Notes: generated by a model not told the origin, from the sequence alone. Shown: positions 1 through 12,809, counted from the first letter of the stretch. The stretch: DNA of 64,000 nucleotides from Kryptolebias marmoratus (GCF_001649575.2 NC_051445.1:11816296-11880295); one strand, 5' to 3'. Numbers and translations are program-made.

Positions 1-580
1 TGTGGTGCATTTTTTACATTGTTTTCTTTACTTCTGCATCAGAATTCAGATGCAATGTGTTATTATAAATATTATGTCATTGCAGCTCAGCAGTAGTAGT
101 AGTAGTAACATTCATTTCTTAAATAAAAGCAACTATATGATCAAATACATTTGTAGTTTTTTCTTTAATCCTGTAAAGTACAGTGAAGCACCGATCATAC
201 CATCAACATAGAGACGATATTAACAATAAACTGAGACTGAGGGGAACCTAAACTGTCATTATCTCTTATTTTGTTGTTGTTGTTGTTTTCATGTTAAGTG
301 GTGTTTGTGTCAGAGCTCGACGACGCCATCGACTCTCTCCCTCCGAACACGAGCAGACTCTGTCAGACCTGACAGTCTATCAGTAAAACATCCGTCTCAC
401 TCGTGTCCCACCCAGCATCCCTCCCCCACCATCGCTCTCCAGCCTTATCGGAGTCCTTCCATCCGTCTTGCGTTGAGTTATATTTTTTTTCATTTCAGGT
501 TCAATCTTTGTGACGGCCCTCTGACGACCCGTCTTTCTCCTCCACCGGCTGTTAATCTGCCGTCCCCCCCCCCCCCCCCC

Positions 581-674
581 NNNNNNNNNNNNNNNNNNNN
601 NNNNNNNNNNNNNNNNNNNNNNNNNNNNNNNNNNNNNNNNNNNNNNNNNNNNNNNNNNNNNNNNNNNNNNNNNN
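581..674. other. Assembly gap (94 N) between C and T homopolymers
   Basis: A run of N flanked on the left by a C homopolymer (about 564-580) and on the right by a T homopolymer (675-690). Open frames crossing it are artefacts. The flanks suggest that a low-complexity tract defeated the assembly. Confidence 0.95.
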
Positions 675-2890
675 TTTTTTTTTTTTTTTTAATGTGCAAG
701 ACTTCTGCAAATGCTTGAGAGGCCGAGGAGACGCATCTGTCATTTTTTGTTTATTTAATACAAGCCAAAGTTGAGCACAAGTGGCTTACAAATGTTTGAA
801 TAAAATGAAAAGGGAACAACCGTAACAGACTTTAGTCACAAATTATTTCAAACTTAAGGATTTATGTTGTTTTAACCTAAAACAAACATTATTTATCAGA
901 TCTTGCCCACCTTCACTGCTGTTGGTTTTCAGTTTAATTGAGACGCCGAAATCAATTATACGTTTATTAATGATTGAAGCATTATAACTTATAACTTCTG
1001 GCAAGCTTAATCACATCAGTGTTCAATATAACTGACTTGTGGAACACAAAGTACTACAACATGCAAAATTATTGTTTGTTTCACTTTAATTCAAGTAAAT
1101 CTAACTTCATTTTAAAACAAAAATAGTTGGACCAACTCAGTTAAAATCATGTCTTCGTGATAAAAAAGACAACAAACTGTGTGGACATTTTTCTTTTATT
1201 TTTATGTTATTTCATAAAGTTTTTTTCTTATTTGTTTTAGTGTAACAAATGTTATTTTAGAGACATTAAAAAATATTAGTCCTGTCTACACCATACAGTA
1301 GCTTATGTAATGACTAATCATTCATTTTAAGAAGTTATGTTAGTTTTAAGATGTCTTAGGCTGTTCTAACGCCTAAGGTTTTTATTATCGGTGTAAGAGT
1401 CCTAAGTCATGGTTCAGTGCAAACCTCTGTATGTTGGTCATGGTTTGATTTGATTTCAATTAACAGGAAAAAAGACACAAATGGCAAAAGTGAGTTTTTG
1501 AAGGGGATTTTCATACCATAAATCTTCCAGAAGCAGAGACAAAAAAACCCCAAAAAGAACAAGTGGGCAGAGCTTAAGGAAGTAGGATTTGGAAACTTTA
1601 CGTTAAAATAAAAAAGTTGTCTCGTCTTTTTCATCCAGTTTGATTTGTGTCCGACAGGCCGTGTGTCAAACTGAAACTTTATTAAACTTCAGAAAGGTGT
1701 CTCCCTCCAAGGTTAAGAATCTACCAAACAAAACAGTCATGTTTGCTTGAGTTAATTCGACCGACTTCATGTAGAATAATAAGCAATGCTGAATTGGAAA
1801 AACATCTCCAAATGTGAAACATACAACTCGAGCTACTCCTAGCTGAGTGCTAGTTTGGGGAAATCAGGGATATTGAATATATAGACAAATGGCCTGCCAC
1901 CGAGTGTTTCAAAGCATGGAATATATGACCCAACTACTTGCTGCATCTTCACTCGCTGCAGCTGTTTGTGATCACAGGGACCATAGAGCTTTTTCAACAC
2001 AGGTTGATTCGAAACAAACAAAAAAAAAAGACAAGTCTTCACGTCTCCGTTTGATATTCTGAACCAGCTGTTTCTGCTTTGTTTGCTGTGGCGCTTCAGA
2101 TCGTAATCTTCCTCTGCTTCTCCTCTGACGTGGCTGTTAGCACAACGCAGTTAAATAAAAACGTGTAGACGCTTCCTGACGGCCTCTTGTGAAGAACATC
2201 TGTACCAAGACGGTTTGGCGGAAACACGTGTACAGCTACGCCTTACTTTTCACCACTTTATCTGTTAACGAAGCAGAAACATGACCTCCTGACATGTGGT
2301 TCCGTGTGCAGAGAGAGAAAACAAGACATTAGAAGAAGGTACGGTGCTTTTAAAACAGACCTCATATCTTCAACCCGAATTAGGGGTTAGAGGTTTATAG
2401 ATAGCAAGGTATCTTTCGAAATGTGTTGTAATAATTTGTTCTTGGGTATTTATTCAAAGGGGACAAAGCTGTGGGAGGCGTATATGAGGCCTCATAAAGT
2501 CTGCCCACGTCCCAGTGCAACATCCTGGCCATATAAGCAATGCCTGCTCTGCTCAGCTCCGCTGCTGGAATATGAAATATGCATGGACCATAAAGAGCAT
2601 ATGGACCATCCGTCTCAATATCCGCTACGGCAAACCATCAAAAAGATCATTAAACCTAACACACACGTGTTGGCTCACGCGCACGCAAGTACACACAAAA
2701 TGGCACATAAACATGCACTCCCACGTTGTGCATAATGGTTTATCAGTTTTAGTGCCAACTTTTTGCTGACAGTGCGCACGCAGTAAAAAAGTAGAGGCAC
2801 GCACAGGCGTGCACACATAAAGATTTAGGGGAAAAAAAGGGAAAGGGGTATGACTTTGGTTTAAGCAAATTAACTCACTTTATTTTATTT

Positions 2891-2907
2891 TGTGTGTGTG
2901 TGTGTGT
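2891..2907. repeat. (TG)n microsatellite
   Basis: About eight TG units in a T-rich context. Confidence 0.9.
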
Positions 2908-3564
2908 TATTTTAAGGCATTCCAAACATCTGTCACATTAAAAGTCTTTACAAGGGGAAACACGAACATATGCCATTGTCTCTCTGTCTGACAGATCGAC
3001 ATATGTCCCCCCCCCCCCTAAACAAAGTGTCACTTTTTTTATTGTCTTTGCCACACCTCTGTCAGGCTCTGTCAGCATCGGGCTCCCCGGATGTCCACGG
3101 CAAGGAATTCGACATGAGGTAGAAGGACGGACAGGTAGACGTCGTGCTCACGCAAAGAGGAAAGCTTCCGAAGGAGTAGACAGAGGGATCGGGGCATAAA
3201 AGAGATAAATGAAGAGGAAATGATGGCGATAAGAAAGAAAATCAGACTCAGCAGGAGTGTAAACTCTCATTCAGATTTTAGACGTGACAACGGGAAAAAC
3301 CACCGCTGGGTAGGCACGGCTGTATCTAAGTCCATCCATCTGTCCACTTTCATTCCCTCCCGTCTTCTCTCGCATCTCCCTAATCTCCTCCTACAGTACG
3401 TGTCAGCGAGGAGCCTGACACCAAGTCGGCGTCATATTCTATCATCCGTGTAGACAGAGATGGAAGCGCACGCAAACGGGACAGCTGCAGAAACGGGCCT
3501 TCATTTTTATCTCATCTCTTTGCTCTCTCAGCCGTTTCTTCCCTCTTCCCTCAACCCCCCCCCC

Positions 3565-3611
3565 NNNNNNNNNNNNNNNNNNNNNNNNNNNNNNNNNNNN
3601 NNNNNNNNNNN
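3565..3611. other. Assembly gap (47 N) between C run and (CA)n
   Basis: N run preceded by a C homopolymer and followed by a (CA)n tract at 3612-3624, so the missing sequence is very probably simple repeat. Confidence 0.95.
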
Positions 3612-4642
3612 CACACACACACACCCCTCCGTCTCACTTTCCCTAAAAGTTGTCAGCTCAGGTGCACCGACCATCAATCTGCTAATGGGCGCTGCGCTCT
3701 TGTTACTTCACATGGCCGCCCTAAAAGGCCATTCTGCTTTAAGTGGGAGATTTGAGGTGAGGCTAAGAGGTGGACGTAAACTCCATCGCTGTCGTCAAGA
3801 TGAAAGTGTGTAACTCCTGGTTACAGTTTAAACTCTCCAATTAAAGAACATGGAACTCCCGTTTTAAAGTCACCACAAAAGGAGATATACATTGTGTTTA
3901 ATACACCATCCTGTACGGTTCACACCTAATATTTTTTAACATACTTTTAAACTTAAAGTGAATAAAACAACAGCATGCATTCTTTCAGGCTCACCACAGC
4001 GTTGTGTGAATTATGACACCACTTTTTAAAAGCTTTGATCCCCATTGGAGGTGCGTTACCCAACCCTGCATACTGTAAGTGCTAAACTATTTTAAAAGAT
4101 GCCATATATAGCACGGAGGGAAGGGAAACATTAGACTTTGAAGAGTTATTGATATTACTGTGTTTTTCGCTTAATTTATTTTGCACGTCTGCATGTCATT
4201 TCTGCATTACATTATGTGAAATTTAAGCTGATTTTGTATCCAGCATCTGCATAGTGCAAATGCCTCATAAGATAGTAAACCTCAGCATACTTGGTGTTTG
4301 TACGTAGCGGGCAGGGGGGAAAAATTACAAAATATTTTAGCGAGATGATTGCATGTTGATGTGGATTTTAGATACTTGGGTGAAGTTAAAAATATATACT
4401 GTATGTCTGAAGACATGTAAGATTCCTGGTTGTGTTGAATGTTTTTTAGACTTTTTCTATTCACTGAAATACTAAAATATCAAAATTTTTACATCTGACG
4501 TAGCATCAAACTGAATAAAAAACTTTCTTCAGCATCCAACTGGAGAATTATTATATTTTGCGTGTATCTGAAATTACAACTAATTGATTTTTTTATATTG
4601 AAATAAATAATTGAAAGTAAAAAAGTTCTAAAATATCTAAAA

Positions 4643-5140
4643 TTTGAAAGAGTTGAGTGGAAAGGCAAGACTCTCGATTTACCGGTCCATCTATGCCCCA
4701 ACCATCACCTGTGGCCATGAGGTTTGGATCATGACTGAAAGAACGAGATCTTGGATACAAGCGGCTGAAATGAGCTTCCTCCGTAGGACGGCCGAGCTCA
4801 GCCTCAGAGATGAGGTGAGGAGCTCTGTCATCCGGGGGGAGCTCGGAGTAGAGCCGCTGCTCCTCCACATCGAAAGGAGCCAGCTGAGGTGGTTCGGGAA
4901 TCTCATTAGGACGTCTCCCTTTGGAGGTTTTTCAGGCATGTCCCACTGGGAAGAGACCCCGGGACAGACCCAGAACTCTCTGGAGGGATTATGTATCCTC
5001 TCTGGCCTGGGAACACTTTGGGATCCTCCAGGAGGAGCTGGAGAGTGTCGCTGGGGAGAAGGAGGTCTGGGTTTCTCTCCTGGACCTGTTGCCTCTGCTA
5101 CCCGACCACAGATAAGCGATGGAAGATGGATGGATGGATG
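4643..5140 (+). mobile_element. 5'-truncated LINE, C-terminal reverse transcriptase region with GATG tail (Rex3/RTE-type)
   Basis: The plus-strand translation gives the C-terminal part of a teleost non-LTR retrotransposon polyprotein, with segments such as ARLSIYRSIYAPT, CGHEVWIMTERTRS, ELGVEPLLLHIERSQLRWFG and, after a frameshift near 4920, RPRDRPRTLWRDYVSSLAWE and KEVWVSLLDLLPLLPDH. It ends in (GATG)n at about 5119-5140. Such a tail, with frequent 5' truncation, is what I recall of fish Rex3 elements; Rex1 is not excluded. The endonuclease and the catalytic part of the reverse transcriptase are missing and the frame is broken, so the copy is dead. It lies antisense to the ephrin gene. I saw no clear target duplication. 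Confidence 0.88.
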
Positions 5141-5144
5141 TGTA

Positions 5145-5429
5145 TTAAGTTGGTTCGTGAGACGAGATTGGGAACGATAACTGGCTTCCATTGCCAGAGG
5201 TAAAATGATCCGACTTGTCCATCTCTGATAGTAAATCACACGAGATATATGCCAGGCGAACATGACAATGGATGCCTATACATTCCTCTTTCACCAGCTG
5301 AATAAAACTTTTATTTGACGAAGCCCAAAATACTTCCTCCCATTTCTGAAACTCCTTTTCTGCCTCTCCCATTAGGGGATACTCTCCACCTCCACTGTAC
5401 TGAACATTGTCAAAATGTAAATGCAGCAA
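5145..5429 (-). other. Unrecognised 94-codon open frame beside the LINE tail
   Basis: A minus-strand frame from ATG at 5429 to 5145. It is mixed in composition, unlike the homopolymer-like frames elsewhere, with pieces such as GGGEYPLMGEAEKEFQKWEE and IGIHCHVRLAYISCDLLSEM. I do not recognise a domain and see no signal peptide or membrane segment. It stops almost exactly where the GATG tail of the plus-strand LINE begins. It could be an exon-like fragment, part of an unknown repeat, or chance. No splice sites stand out. Confidence 0.25.
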
Positions 5430-8400
5430 TAGTTGGGGACTGTCACTGGTGCGCTGCTGCCTTCTGGTTTGAGATTTAAAAATATCTCCTTTGAAACCAC
5501 ACGCTTTACCTGCTCACCTCAGCTGCTGGGGAGCTCTTTTGATAAACCGACTCCCTGTCTTGTTAGCAGCCCTTTGATTCAGCCAATTTTAGGAATATGA
5601 AAAGATGCCGTTATGTCTTGGGAGACCATTGAGCATTTATGGATGCAAGCGTGCGCGCATGCACCCACTTAAGCAAATGTGTGTGAATACACCTGTGTGA
5701 AAACGCAAACAAGCAAACCTTACATCACAAAAAAATAAATGGAAAAAAACACACACACAGGGGAGAGATGAATCACCGCTGTTTGCCATTTGACACTTTC
5801 GTCCCCTCTGGCAAGGACTTCCTCCCTCACTTACTGTCCTCACTCCCCTTCAAATACTTTCTTTTCCAGACTTTTCTGACTCTGTTCAACATCACCTGTT
5901 CCTGTCATGTCGTGCGCCTCCGTGCCGCCTTCTCTGTCTGTCTGCCACTGCCGATCTAGTCACTGTAGTGTAAAGTTGTAATCCCTGCCCCTCTTTCCTG
6001 TCTTTGGTTTACTTCCTTCTCTATCTTAGTAATTATCTCTCCGCCCCGTCCCCTTGTCGCACCCTCTGTCATCCATCTATCTGCCTCTATGTAAAACATC
6101 TCCATCTGCTTTCTCTTTCATAATCCATTTCTCGTTCCCTACCCTTCCTTATCTCATTGCGCTGACCCCTTCATCTTTCCCCTCTCACCCCCCCCAATCC
6201 ATCAATCTCCCACCCTGTCATCTGCACCCTCCCTCTGCTCGCCTGCCTCCATCTTTCCGTGCCTCCTCCCGGTCGTGTGCTGATTGAAATTCAAACCCGA
6301 GCTTTGCCGGCTGCTCATGCGGTCAGTGATTTGCTTACCGCTCATTCCTGTCCAGGCTGAGCGCAATCTGGTGTTGGGTGTTAAGGAAGAAGATAAAGAT
6401 AAACATCAGAGGCCGTGACAACTATTAGCTTGCTGTAGCGCTTCTCATCACCGTTGAGCTCCACGCCACCAGCAGCTAGTCAGAATGTAGTTTTCTGTTT
6501 GAACACACTGAACTATATTTTGACTCTTCCACAAATTTGGAACTAAACTCCCCGCCTGTGGCTCAGCTCTGAGATATGGCCGTAAAGATGAGCCCCTCTT
6601 AAGGCTGGCTCCGGATGTTCATAAGTCACCAACTGGGCTAGCCACGTCCTGTGACGATGTGAGTTTTTGTAAATGAAGGCGGCTTTGTGGGACTACAGGA
6701 GGTGAGGCATGAAATGCGTGTCAGACTTCGCCCATTCTAAATCCCACAGCCAGCTGGGTGCACAGACCGTCTCTCATCGCAACATCATGACCTCAACCTG
6801 CAATGTCGGCTTACCAGAACATTTATCAACCACTGCAGCTCCACTGGTGGCTCAGAGGCGCTACGGCCGCAAATTCCCTTAAACCCCCAATGCCGTAATC
6901 ACACATTACATAAATCACACCAAGGTGGCGTTGAGGCCTGAAAGTGTTTCGTGAGAAGGGGGGGGGGGGTTGTGTTTCGTATTTTTCTAATTCTGATGAT
7001 CAGTGAAGTGATTGTGAAAAGCGCTGAGTACGATAGAAGTGATAAAGTTCATGACAGAGAAACACATGTATATGGTTAAGAAATAAAGGGGGGGGGGGGG
7101 ATATCTATGGGTTCAATAATACCACCACTTCGGTTTCACTTAATAGTTCTCCTGGTTCTTTATGTTGTACAGTAGCTTGTAGTGTATGCAAAAAGTTGAA
7201 AGTTTTCAAAGCCAACAAGATTCATGAACAGTTTTCTGATGTGCATTTTTTCATAGATAGATTAAATTAGGAAAATCAGACTTTAACCATTATTTTCCTT
7301 TGAGAATTGATGTATTTTCTTGAAAGTTGTACAAATTCGTTTGTGTCTCATGGCTGAGGATATGAAATATACTTCATCAATGAATTAGACATCTAGGAGA
7401 AACTCATAAAGTGTTCTCTGTCTTCTCTTGAACAGTTTTTAATACTGGGGCAAGTTAGTTGTTTGCGAGACAAGGAAGAAATACTACAAAGTGGATGTAA
7501 ATCAGCGTAGCAGAATTTCTTTATTTCAACAATCTGAGGGCTGGACAAATCCCTGAAGCTGGAAGGCTTTTCTAACCTTAAAGGTAGATTCTGTCTGGGC
7601 TGCGACTGCTGGCGTCTCGTTGGAGAACAGCCCCTGCAGACTCGCAAGCTTGTTGCTTCGATTTGGAACATATTCAGAAACTATCTCTCAAACTTGTTTC
7701 GAACCCATGTCAGATTTGTCTTGGGTGTCTCCAACCTATCTCAGGAGCTGTATTTTGACGCCTGACACTCTGACAGAAATCTCGTCCAGCTCAAGAGTTT
7801 GTGTGTTTTCTTGCAGCGCTGAATCAAGCTTGACTCTCAAACATTCGTAGCCGACAAGACTAGCATGTCATCGATTCTAAAGAACGACTCATTTGAGCAT
7901 CAGCTGAGTTGGTACCAATAGTTTCTTGGAGAAAGTGAAAGTCCCAGTCACCAGAGAACTGCCTGCTTCAGGATTGTAATCTGGGTTTGCATCCAATATT
8001 TGTTGTAGCTGTGTAGTTTTTGTTAAAATTACCTTAAAATTGTGTTAACATCATAAAAACTTGACTCATCTTTGACGAGCAGACTCTTTGTTTGTATGAA
8101 CACATGGCAGGATGCTGGAAGAGGATGTTTGCTATCTAACTTTTGTGAGCAGAAAACAGGTTAAATGCAGATTTATAGGTGTCACGGCTGCCTTTTTTAG
8201 TTTCTGTGTCGGTTATTTACATGGATTTGTGAGACTGTCTTGGGCATGACAGCTGCTTCAAAGCCTAAGCTTTGTCTTTCTCTGGAATCAAAGCGCATCC
8301 CCCGCAGCCCGGGCTTCTCAGGCAAAAACCAAAGTCAGCCAACGCCGGGCTCAGAGCTCGGCTCAGTTGGACAATCGAGAGAGAAGGAAACGGGGAATGA

Positions 8401-10440
8401 AAAAAGGAGGAGGAGGAGAGACCTGCAGGTGAGAGGCCACAAGGTCTGCTTCTGTCTCTGGTGCAATGTGATGAAACCGGCGGGCAGCCAATCAGACCTG
8501 ACGACGAGCCGACCGGGGAATAACCTGCAGGTCAGTAAACACACATGTGCTCACGCACAATCATCGGCAAGGGCTTGTTTTAATCACGGTATTGTTCTCT
8601 TAGGTCTGAGCGGGCTTTTCTCGATATCAAGCGTTGCATGTAGAAAGTAATTGGGTTGGCTGTAATTGGTCGCGGTCTGCTGGTCTGAGCAGCAAACGCT
8701 GGCTTTGCATAAACATCCAAATTAAATCCTTGTTTATGTTGGGCGCCGGCGTGTGCACCGACGTGCACGCCGACCGCAAACGCAGACCTTTACATCACTT
8801 CGCGAGGCAGGAGACCTTTGTAGTGAGGAGCAGAGTGATTGACGTGAAACAAAGGAGAGGAGGTGTGAGTGGTCAGAGCAGTGCTTACAGAGGCATAACA
8901 TTTAGCTGATGTGAGGCGTGTGTGTGTGTGTGTCACCCTCTGTCAGAGGTGAGGCAGCATTACAATAGTTCATGCCAGATGGAACAGGGAACAGATTGCT
9001 GTTCACATATAAAAAGCATCTGTGTTACTTATCAATGAAGACTGACAAGGGGATCCAGTCTATCGTCACCTAACCATCACTAAACATGAAGTTAAAGGTA
9101 TTTTTTAAAATTTGCTGATCAACCAAAGTTAAATAAATCAAATTGGCAAATTTCGACATATCATTTTAAAGCTTGAGAGATGGAAAGTTTGAAAATAATA
9201 ACTAATTATTGAAAAAGCCCTCATTTTGACAGCATGAGTCTCGTAAACTTAATGTCTGTACAGCGGATAGACAAAGTTTGTGTTGTTTTCTAAAGGCCCA
9301 CAGATGCAGTAACGATTGATTCATTATCAGCCTTTTGCTGCAGACAGCTCCATCGTATGCTTGGTTACGATGTTCAACAGGTTGTGCTGACCTTATTTTA
9401 AACAATGGAGTCAAAGAATCTGCTGAGCAAACTATACAGAAACATAAAACATCCAGAGAATCTAATTTTTTATGCCCGTCTGCTACAGAGCAGTGTTGGG
9501 TAATCCAATATTGTCTTGGATACACATCTTGCACACCAGCTCATGGACTAAACACACGTTTAAATCTGCAATCAGCTGTTTCAGAAACCCAAATTAGACA
9601 AAGAAACTTCTGAAGGGTTCGAAACTCACAACAGTCCGAGCCGCCCACTGAGCGGGAATCTGCACCGTCAGCCTTCACGTCTCCGTCTTCCCTTTATTAG
9701 CCCCTCGTCTCTTGACTTTGCTTCTTCATCTTGTTTACTTTACAGTTTTCCTCGCTTTCTCCCTCCATGCCTCCCTCTCCGCGCAGTCGTTAAGAAAAGG
9801 ACGGCGCCGTGGCGTGTGAAAATGCGACGGGCACGGGAACGCACGTCACTGTTCTCCATCGGCATCTACTACACAGAGTTTAACTACACTGCTTGTAAAA
9901 AGAACAAACAGTTCCTACGTGATATTTCTGCATTTATATGTGCGTCAGGCGCTACCGATGGAGCTCCACTACTATCTTTCCATGACCATAATTCAACTGG
10001 GCTCGTCACACCAGTCTTACAGAGTGTGTTTTGGCGTCTGTGTACTCTGTTTCATGCGTGTTTTTTCTGATTCTGTGTGTGTGTCAAGCGTCAGAAACGA
10101 ATGTTTGAGACAGAGAAATGACGTGAACAGAAAGGCAGCCGGTCCAGCTGGACTGAGAGAGGAGACCAGTACCAGTAACACTTCATTCTTCTTTGTGTGT
10201 AAAACATATACCACACATATTTCCCCGGTTCTCAAACTGGAAAAGGCTTTCAGGAAGTCTTTAACTGGCGTTTGTGCCATGAATCGAGACGCTTAACGGT
10301 GGGGAGAGAGAGCAAGGAATTGGACATACACAAAGATGTGAAGGTAGAACTGAATTTGTACCCAAAAAAAAACAATTGAGTTTGCTGGAGTAGATTCTCA
10401 GTCATGCAGGACATGGTAAGTCCTAAAAAAACGGTTAAAA
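5430..10440. other. Non-coding stretch
   Basis: Mostly unique-looking AT-rich sequence, with a pyrimidine-rich block at about 5810-6260, G runs near 6958 and 7088, and a (GT)n tract at about 8914-8931. Frames such as 8240-8650 and 7671-7393 (minus) have no family features I can recognise. Part of a long intron on the ephrin reading. Confidence 0.5.
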
Positions 10441-10749
10441 AACAAAAACAACTGGACTTCTATATTGGAGAAACCAAACAGCTTCTCCACAGACACATGC
10501 CTCAACACGGGAGGGCAGCTCTTCAAGGACAAGACTCAGCTGGAGCACCTACACCTCAAGGATAAGGGAGACTTTTTAGAGGACCAAGAAGACCGAGACA
10601 GATGGTTTGAGGGGGGGAGGAAGCCATCTATGTCAAACGAGAGAAACCAACTTCAAAAAGAGGAGGAGGTCTCAGATCTCAGCTTTCAAAAACCTAGAAT
10701 GGAGCATTAAGCTTAATACCCACTCCAATCAGCACCTTCATTTATGTGA
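10441..10749 (+). mobile_element. Penelope-like element, decayed GIY-YIG endonuclease region (5' part)
   Basis: The plus strand reads FYIGETKQLLHRHMPQHGRA followed by a stop. In a shifted frame come LHLKDKGDFLEDQEDRDRWF and then KEAIYVKRE. This matches the layout of the GIY-YIG endonuclease domain at the C-terminus of Penelope-like retroelements (Neptune type in fish): YIGET near the start, a histidine/arginine-rich helix, then D-RWF and KEAIYV. Two frames and a stop show that it is a relic. It is interrupted at 10750 by an antisense LINE and resumes at 11097. Confidence 0.8.
10736..10749. repeat. Left copy of a 14-bp target-site duplication
   Basis: CTTCATTTATGTGA here and CTTCATTCATGTGA at 11083-11096 match at 13 of 14 positions and bracket the LINE fragment at 10750-11082. 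Confidence 0.8.
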
Positions 10750-11082
10750 TTTTTTTCTTTAATCTGTTCCCTTTTCAGGGGTCTCCACAGCGAGTCATCC
10801 TCCTCCATCTAACTCTGTCCTCTGTCCTCACTCCAACTCCCTCCATGTCCTCTCTAACTGCATCCATATGTCTCTTCTTTGTCTCTAACATCCTTCTACC
10901 AATATCCCCACTGTCCCTCCTCTGCACATATCCAAACCATCAGTCTGCCCTCTAACTTTATCTCCCAGTCGTTCAACCTGTGCTGTCTCTCTGATGACCT
11001 CATTCCTAATCCTGTCCGTCCTCGTCCCTCCCAAGGAGAACCTCAACATCCTCAGCTCTGCCACTTCCTGTTCTGTCTCCTC
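10750..11082 (-). mobile_element. LINE fragment (RTE-like C-terminus) inserted antisense in a Penelope-like element
   Basis: The minus strand reads EQEVAELRMLRFSLGGTRTDRI, RNEVIRETAQVERLGDKVR and, further down in another frame, RVRWRRMTRCGDP. This is the recognisable C-terminal tail of a common fish LINE reverse transcriptase. The 3' end is an A-rich tail on the minus strand (plus-strand T run at about 10750-10761). The flanks carry a 14-bp near-perfect duplication. It is a different family from the GATG-tailed LINE at 4643-5140. It is 5'-truncated and non-functional. Confidence 0.82.
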
Positions 11083-11096
11083 CTTCATTCATGTGA
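11083..11096. repeat. Right copy of the 14-bp target-site duplication
   Basis: CTTCATTCATGTGA, partner of 10736-10749. The Penelope-like sequence continues directly after it. Confidence 0.8.
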
Positions 11097-11310
11097 CCAA
11101 AGTGGCCCATCTGTGAGTCAGATAAACAACAACCCTAATGACCCTCTGTTGTGAGGAGAGTGAGTTTAATCTGCAGGGGAATCTAGTTTACAGAACATCT
11201 CAGCTTTAAAAGCTGGAACTCAACACTCTTTGTGTTTTGAACTGAGAAAGATCTTCAAATGAGAAGTGAAATATCTTCAGCTACAGAACAGAAGTCCAGT
11301 TGCTCTGTTT
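11097..11310 (+). mobile_element. Penelope-like element, 3' part
   Basis: Sequence such as CAGATAAACAACAACCCTAA, GATGAGAAGTGAAATATCTTC and AGAAGTCCAGTTGC is the usual 3' non-coding part of fish Penelope-like copies as I recall them. It continues the element broken by the LINE at 10750-11082. Confidence 0.65.
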
Positions 11311-12809
11311 GTTTGTTTGTTTTTTAACCATTTTTTAGATTTATCAAGTGAGTTTGGCTCTCTGGTTGGATGGTGAAAAGCGTAAACAGTGAGTGGGCGG
11401 CAGGTTTAAGTTTTGAGTTCAAGTTTTATAGAAATCATTGCTGAATAGCTGCAAAAATTGGTGTTTTCTCTAAGTTGTCAAAACATCTGATTTATTACAA
11501 GAAAAACAAATCCTTCATTTTGGGTATTTATTGTGGAAACTAGACACTCTGCCCTACAGCCATTTTACCAATTTCCACACTTTTTATTGGATTTATGCAG
11601 CTTTAACATAAATTCCACTGAAGCGAAGGGATTCGTTTTTAATGTGGATAGAAATTAAAGTTGTTTTGGTTAAAAGCATTAACCAAATTAACTCATTTAA
11701 CGTTATGTGTGCTTTTTTTTTTCTACCCCAAAATTCAATTATGCTCGAACACAATCTAAAACGTGCCTTTTTTTGAAGCGGATCATGTGTATTTACTACC
11801 AGTAATAACTCGCTTTAAGTTCATTTAAGCAGCCTTAATTAACTGAGAACTAGATTTGCCGTTTAGTATTACTAAACAACCCCGTCTTCCTGCCCGGGAG
11901 TCAACGATTAACGGTGTTAATCAACTCTTCTGATTTCTGAGTTTGTTTCCAAACAGAAAAAACAACAGAAATCCGACCAAAAAAAACACCCAACTTCAGA
12001 TCAATTTGGGGACTTTTAATGTTTGCGAGCTGAACTTGCTTTCCGCAGAGTTTTATATCCTGTTCCCAGTCTTCTGATGCGCCTCTTAAAAAAAAAAAAA
12101 AACAATAATTAGCTTCTCATTCAGACTGACTGATTAGCTTCAATGGCTGAGTTAGATGTCTCGGAGGTTTTCAGCTCTGTTTGTAATTAAATGGAGCTAA
12201 TGAGCCTGAGAGGTAAGGAAAGGCGCACTTAAAATTGTCTTTAACCAAGCGTGTTCAAACTAAATTACCAATGAAGAGATCAAAAATCTGTAACGTGAGG
12301 GAAAAAAACCCGCAGTCATCGGTAAACGCGCTTTAAGGCGCTTCGCTGATACGCGTCGTAACAATGTTTTCAAGCGATTTTGTTGGCTGCTGAAAGTCAC
12401 CAGGACGTCGATCCGTACATTTATTCTCCAAGTGAGAACTGTACAAAAAAATTACAAAGCTGCAGTTTTCTAAACCAGCAATCAAGCCAAATACGGCCTT
12501 TATTGCCCCCTTTTTTTTAAATGAAACTGAATTTAATTTAATATTACTTTACTAGTCCCTAAAGGAAGATTATATTGTTGCGCTTTCATTTATTGTGAAA
12601 AATAAATAAAGTTAAAAATCAATTGACAAAACTACGTCGACAACTCCAGAGATTGCCGTAATTACACCCGGGTGCTGTGTTCATAGGCTCAGAGTATGTT
12701 CTGCAGTTTTAACCCACAAAAAACAAAAAAAGAGAGAGAGAGACTCTTTCGATGTATAAGAATAGGCATGGGAGTATTAAATCAGGACTTTCCGACTGAA
12801 TAAACCGTT
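11311..12809. other. Non-coding stretch
   Basis: AT-rich, no recognised repeat or exon. It holds several short A or T homopolymers and a small (GA)n tract near 12731. Confidence 0.5.

Larger units (their letters stand above)
1..4642. other. Non-coding stretch, probable distal ephrin-A intron 1
   Basis: AT-rich DNA with no reading frame I recognise. It holds short (AGT)n and (GTT)n tracts near 90 and 272, C runs near 3008 and 3551, two assembly gaps, and scattered CA/GT tracts. The piece around 2500-2645 is less simple: it has CCATATAAGC, ATGCAT and the near-repeat CATGGACCAT / ATATGGACCAT, and could be regulatory. If the ephrin exon at 41174-41283 is read correctly, this is intron, provided exon 2 lies to the left of the window. 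Confidence 0.5.

Noticed and set aside
305..718. Open frames crossing runs of N (also 3460-3813, 41210-41653, 52146-52571)
   Set aside because: They are kept open by ambiguous bases and homopolymers and have no protein features.
1355..1377. Small hairpin CTTAGGC / GCCTAAG
   Set aside because: A 7-bp stem is expected by chance many times in 64 kb.
2718..2736. CACTCCCA, checked as the reverse complement of an ephrin exon 2 motif
   Set aside because: The flanking codons do not give the KRWECNRP sequence.
4691..5263. 190-codon minus-strand open frame
   Set aside because: It is the antisense shadow of the LINE at 4643-5140, whose plus-strand translation has recognisable reverse transcriptase segments.
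10746..11154. Plus-strand open frames in a pyrimidine-rich block
   Set aside because: The real content is an antisense LINE fragment; these frames are its shadows.
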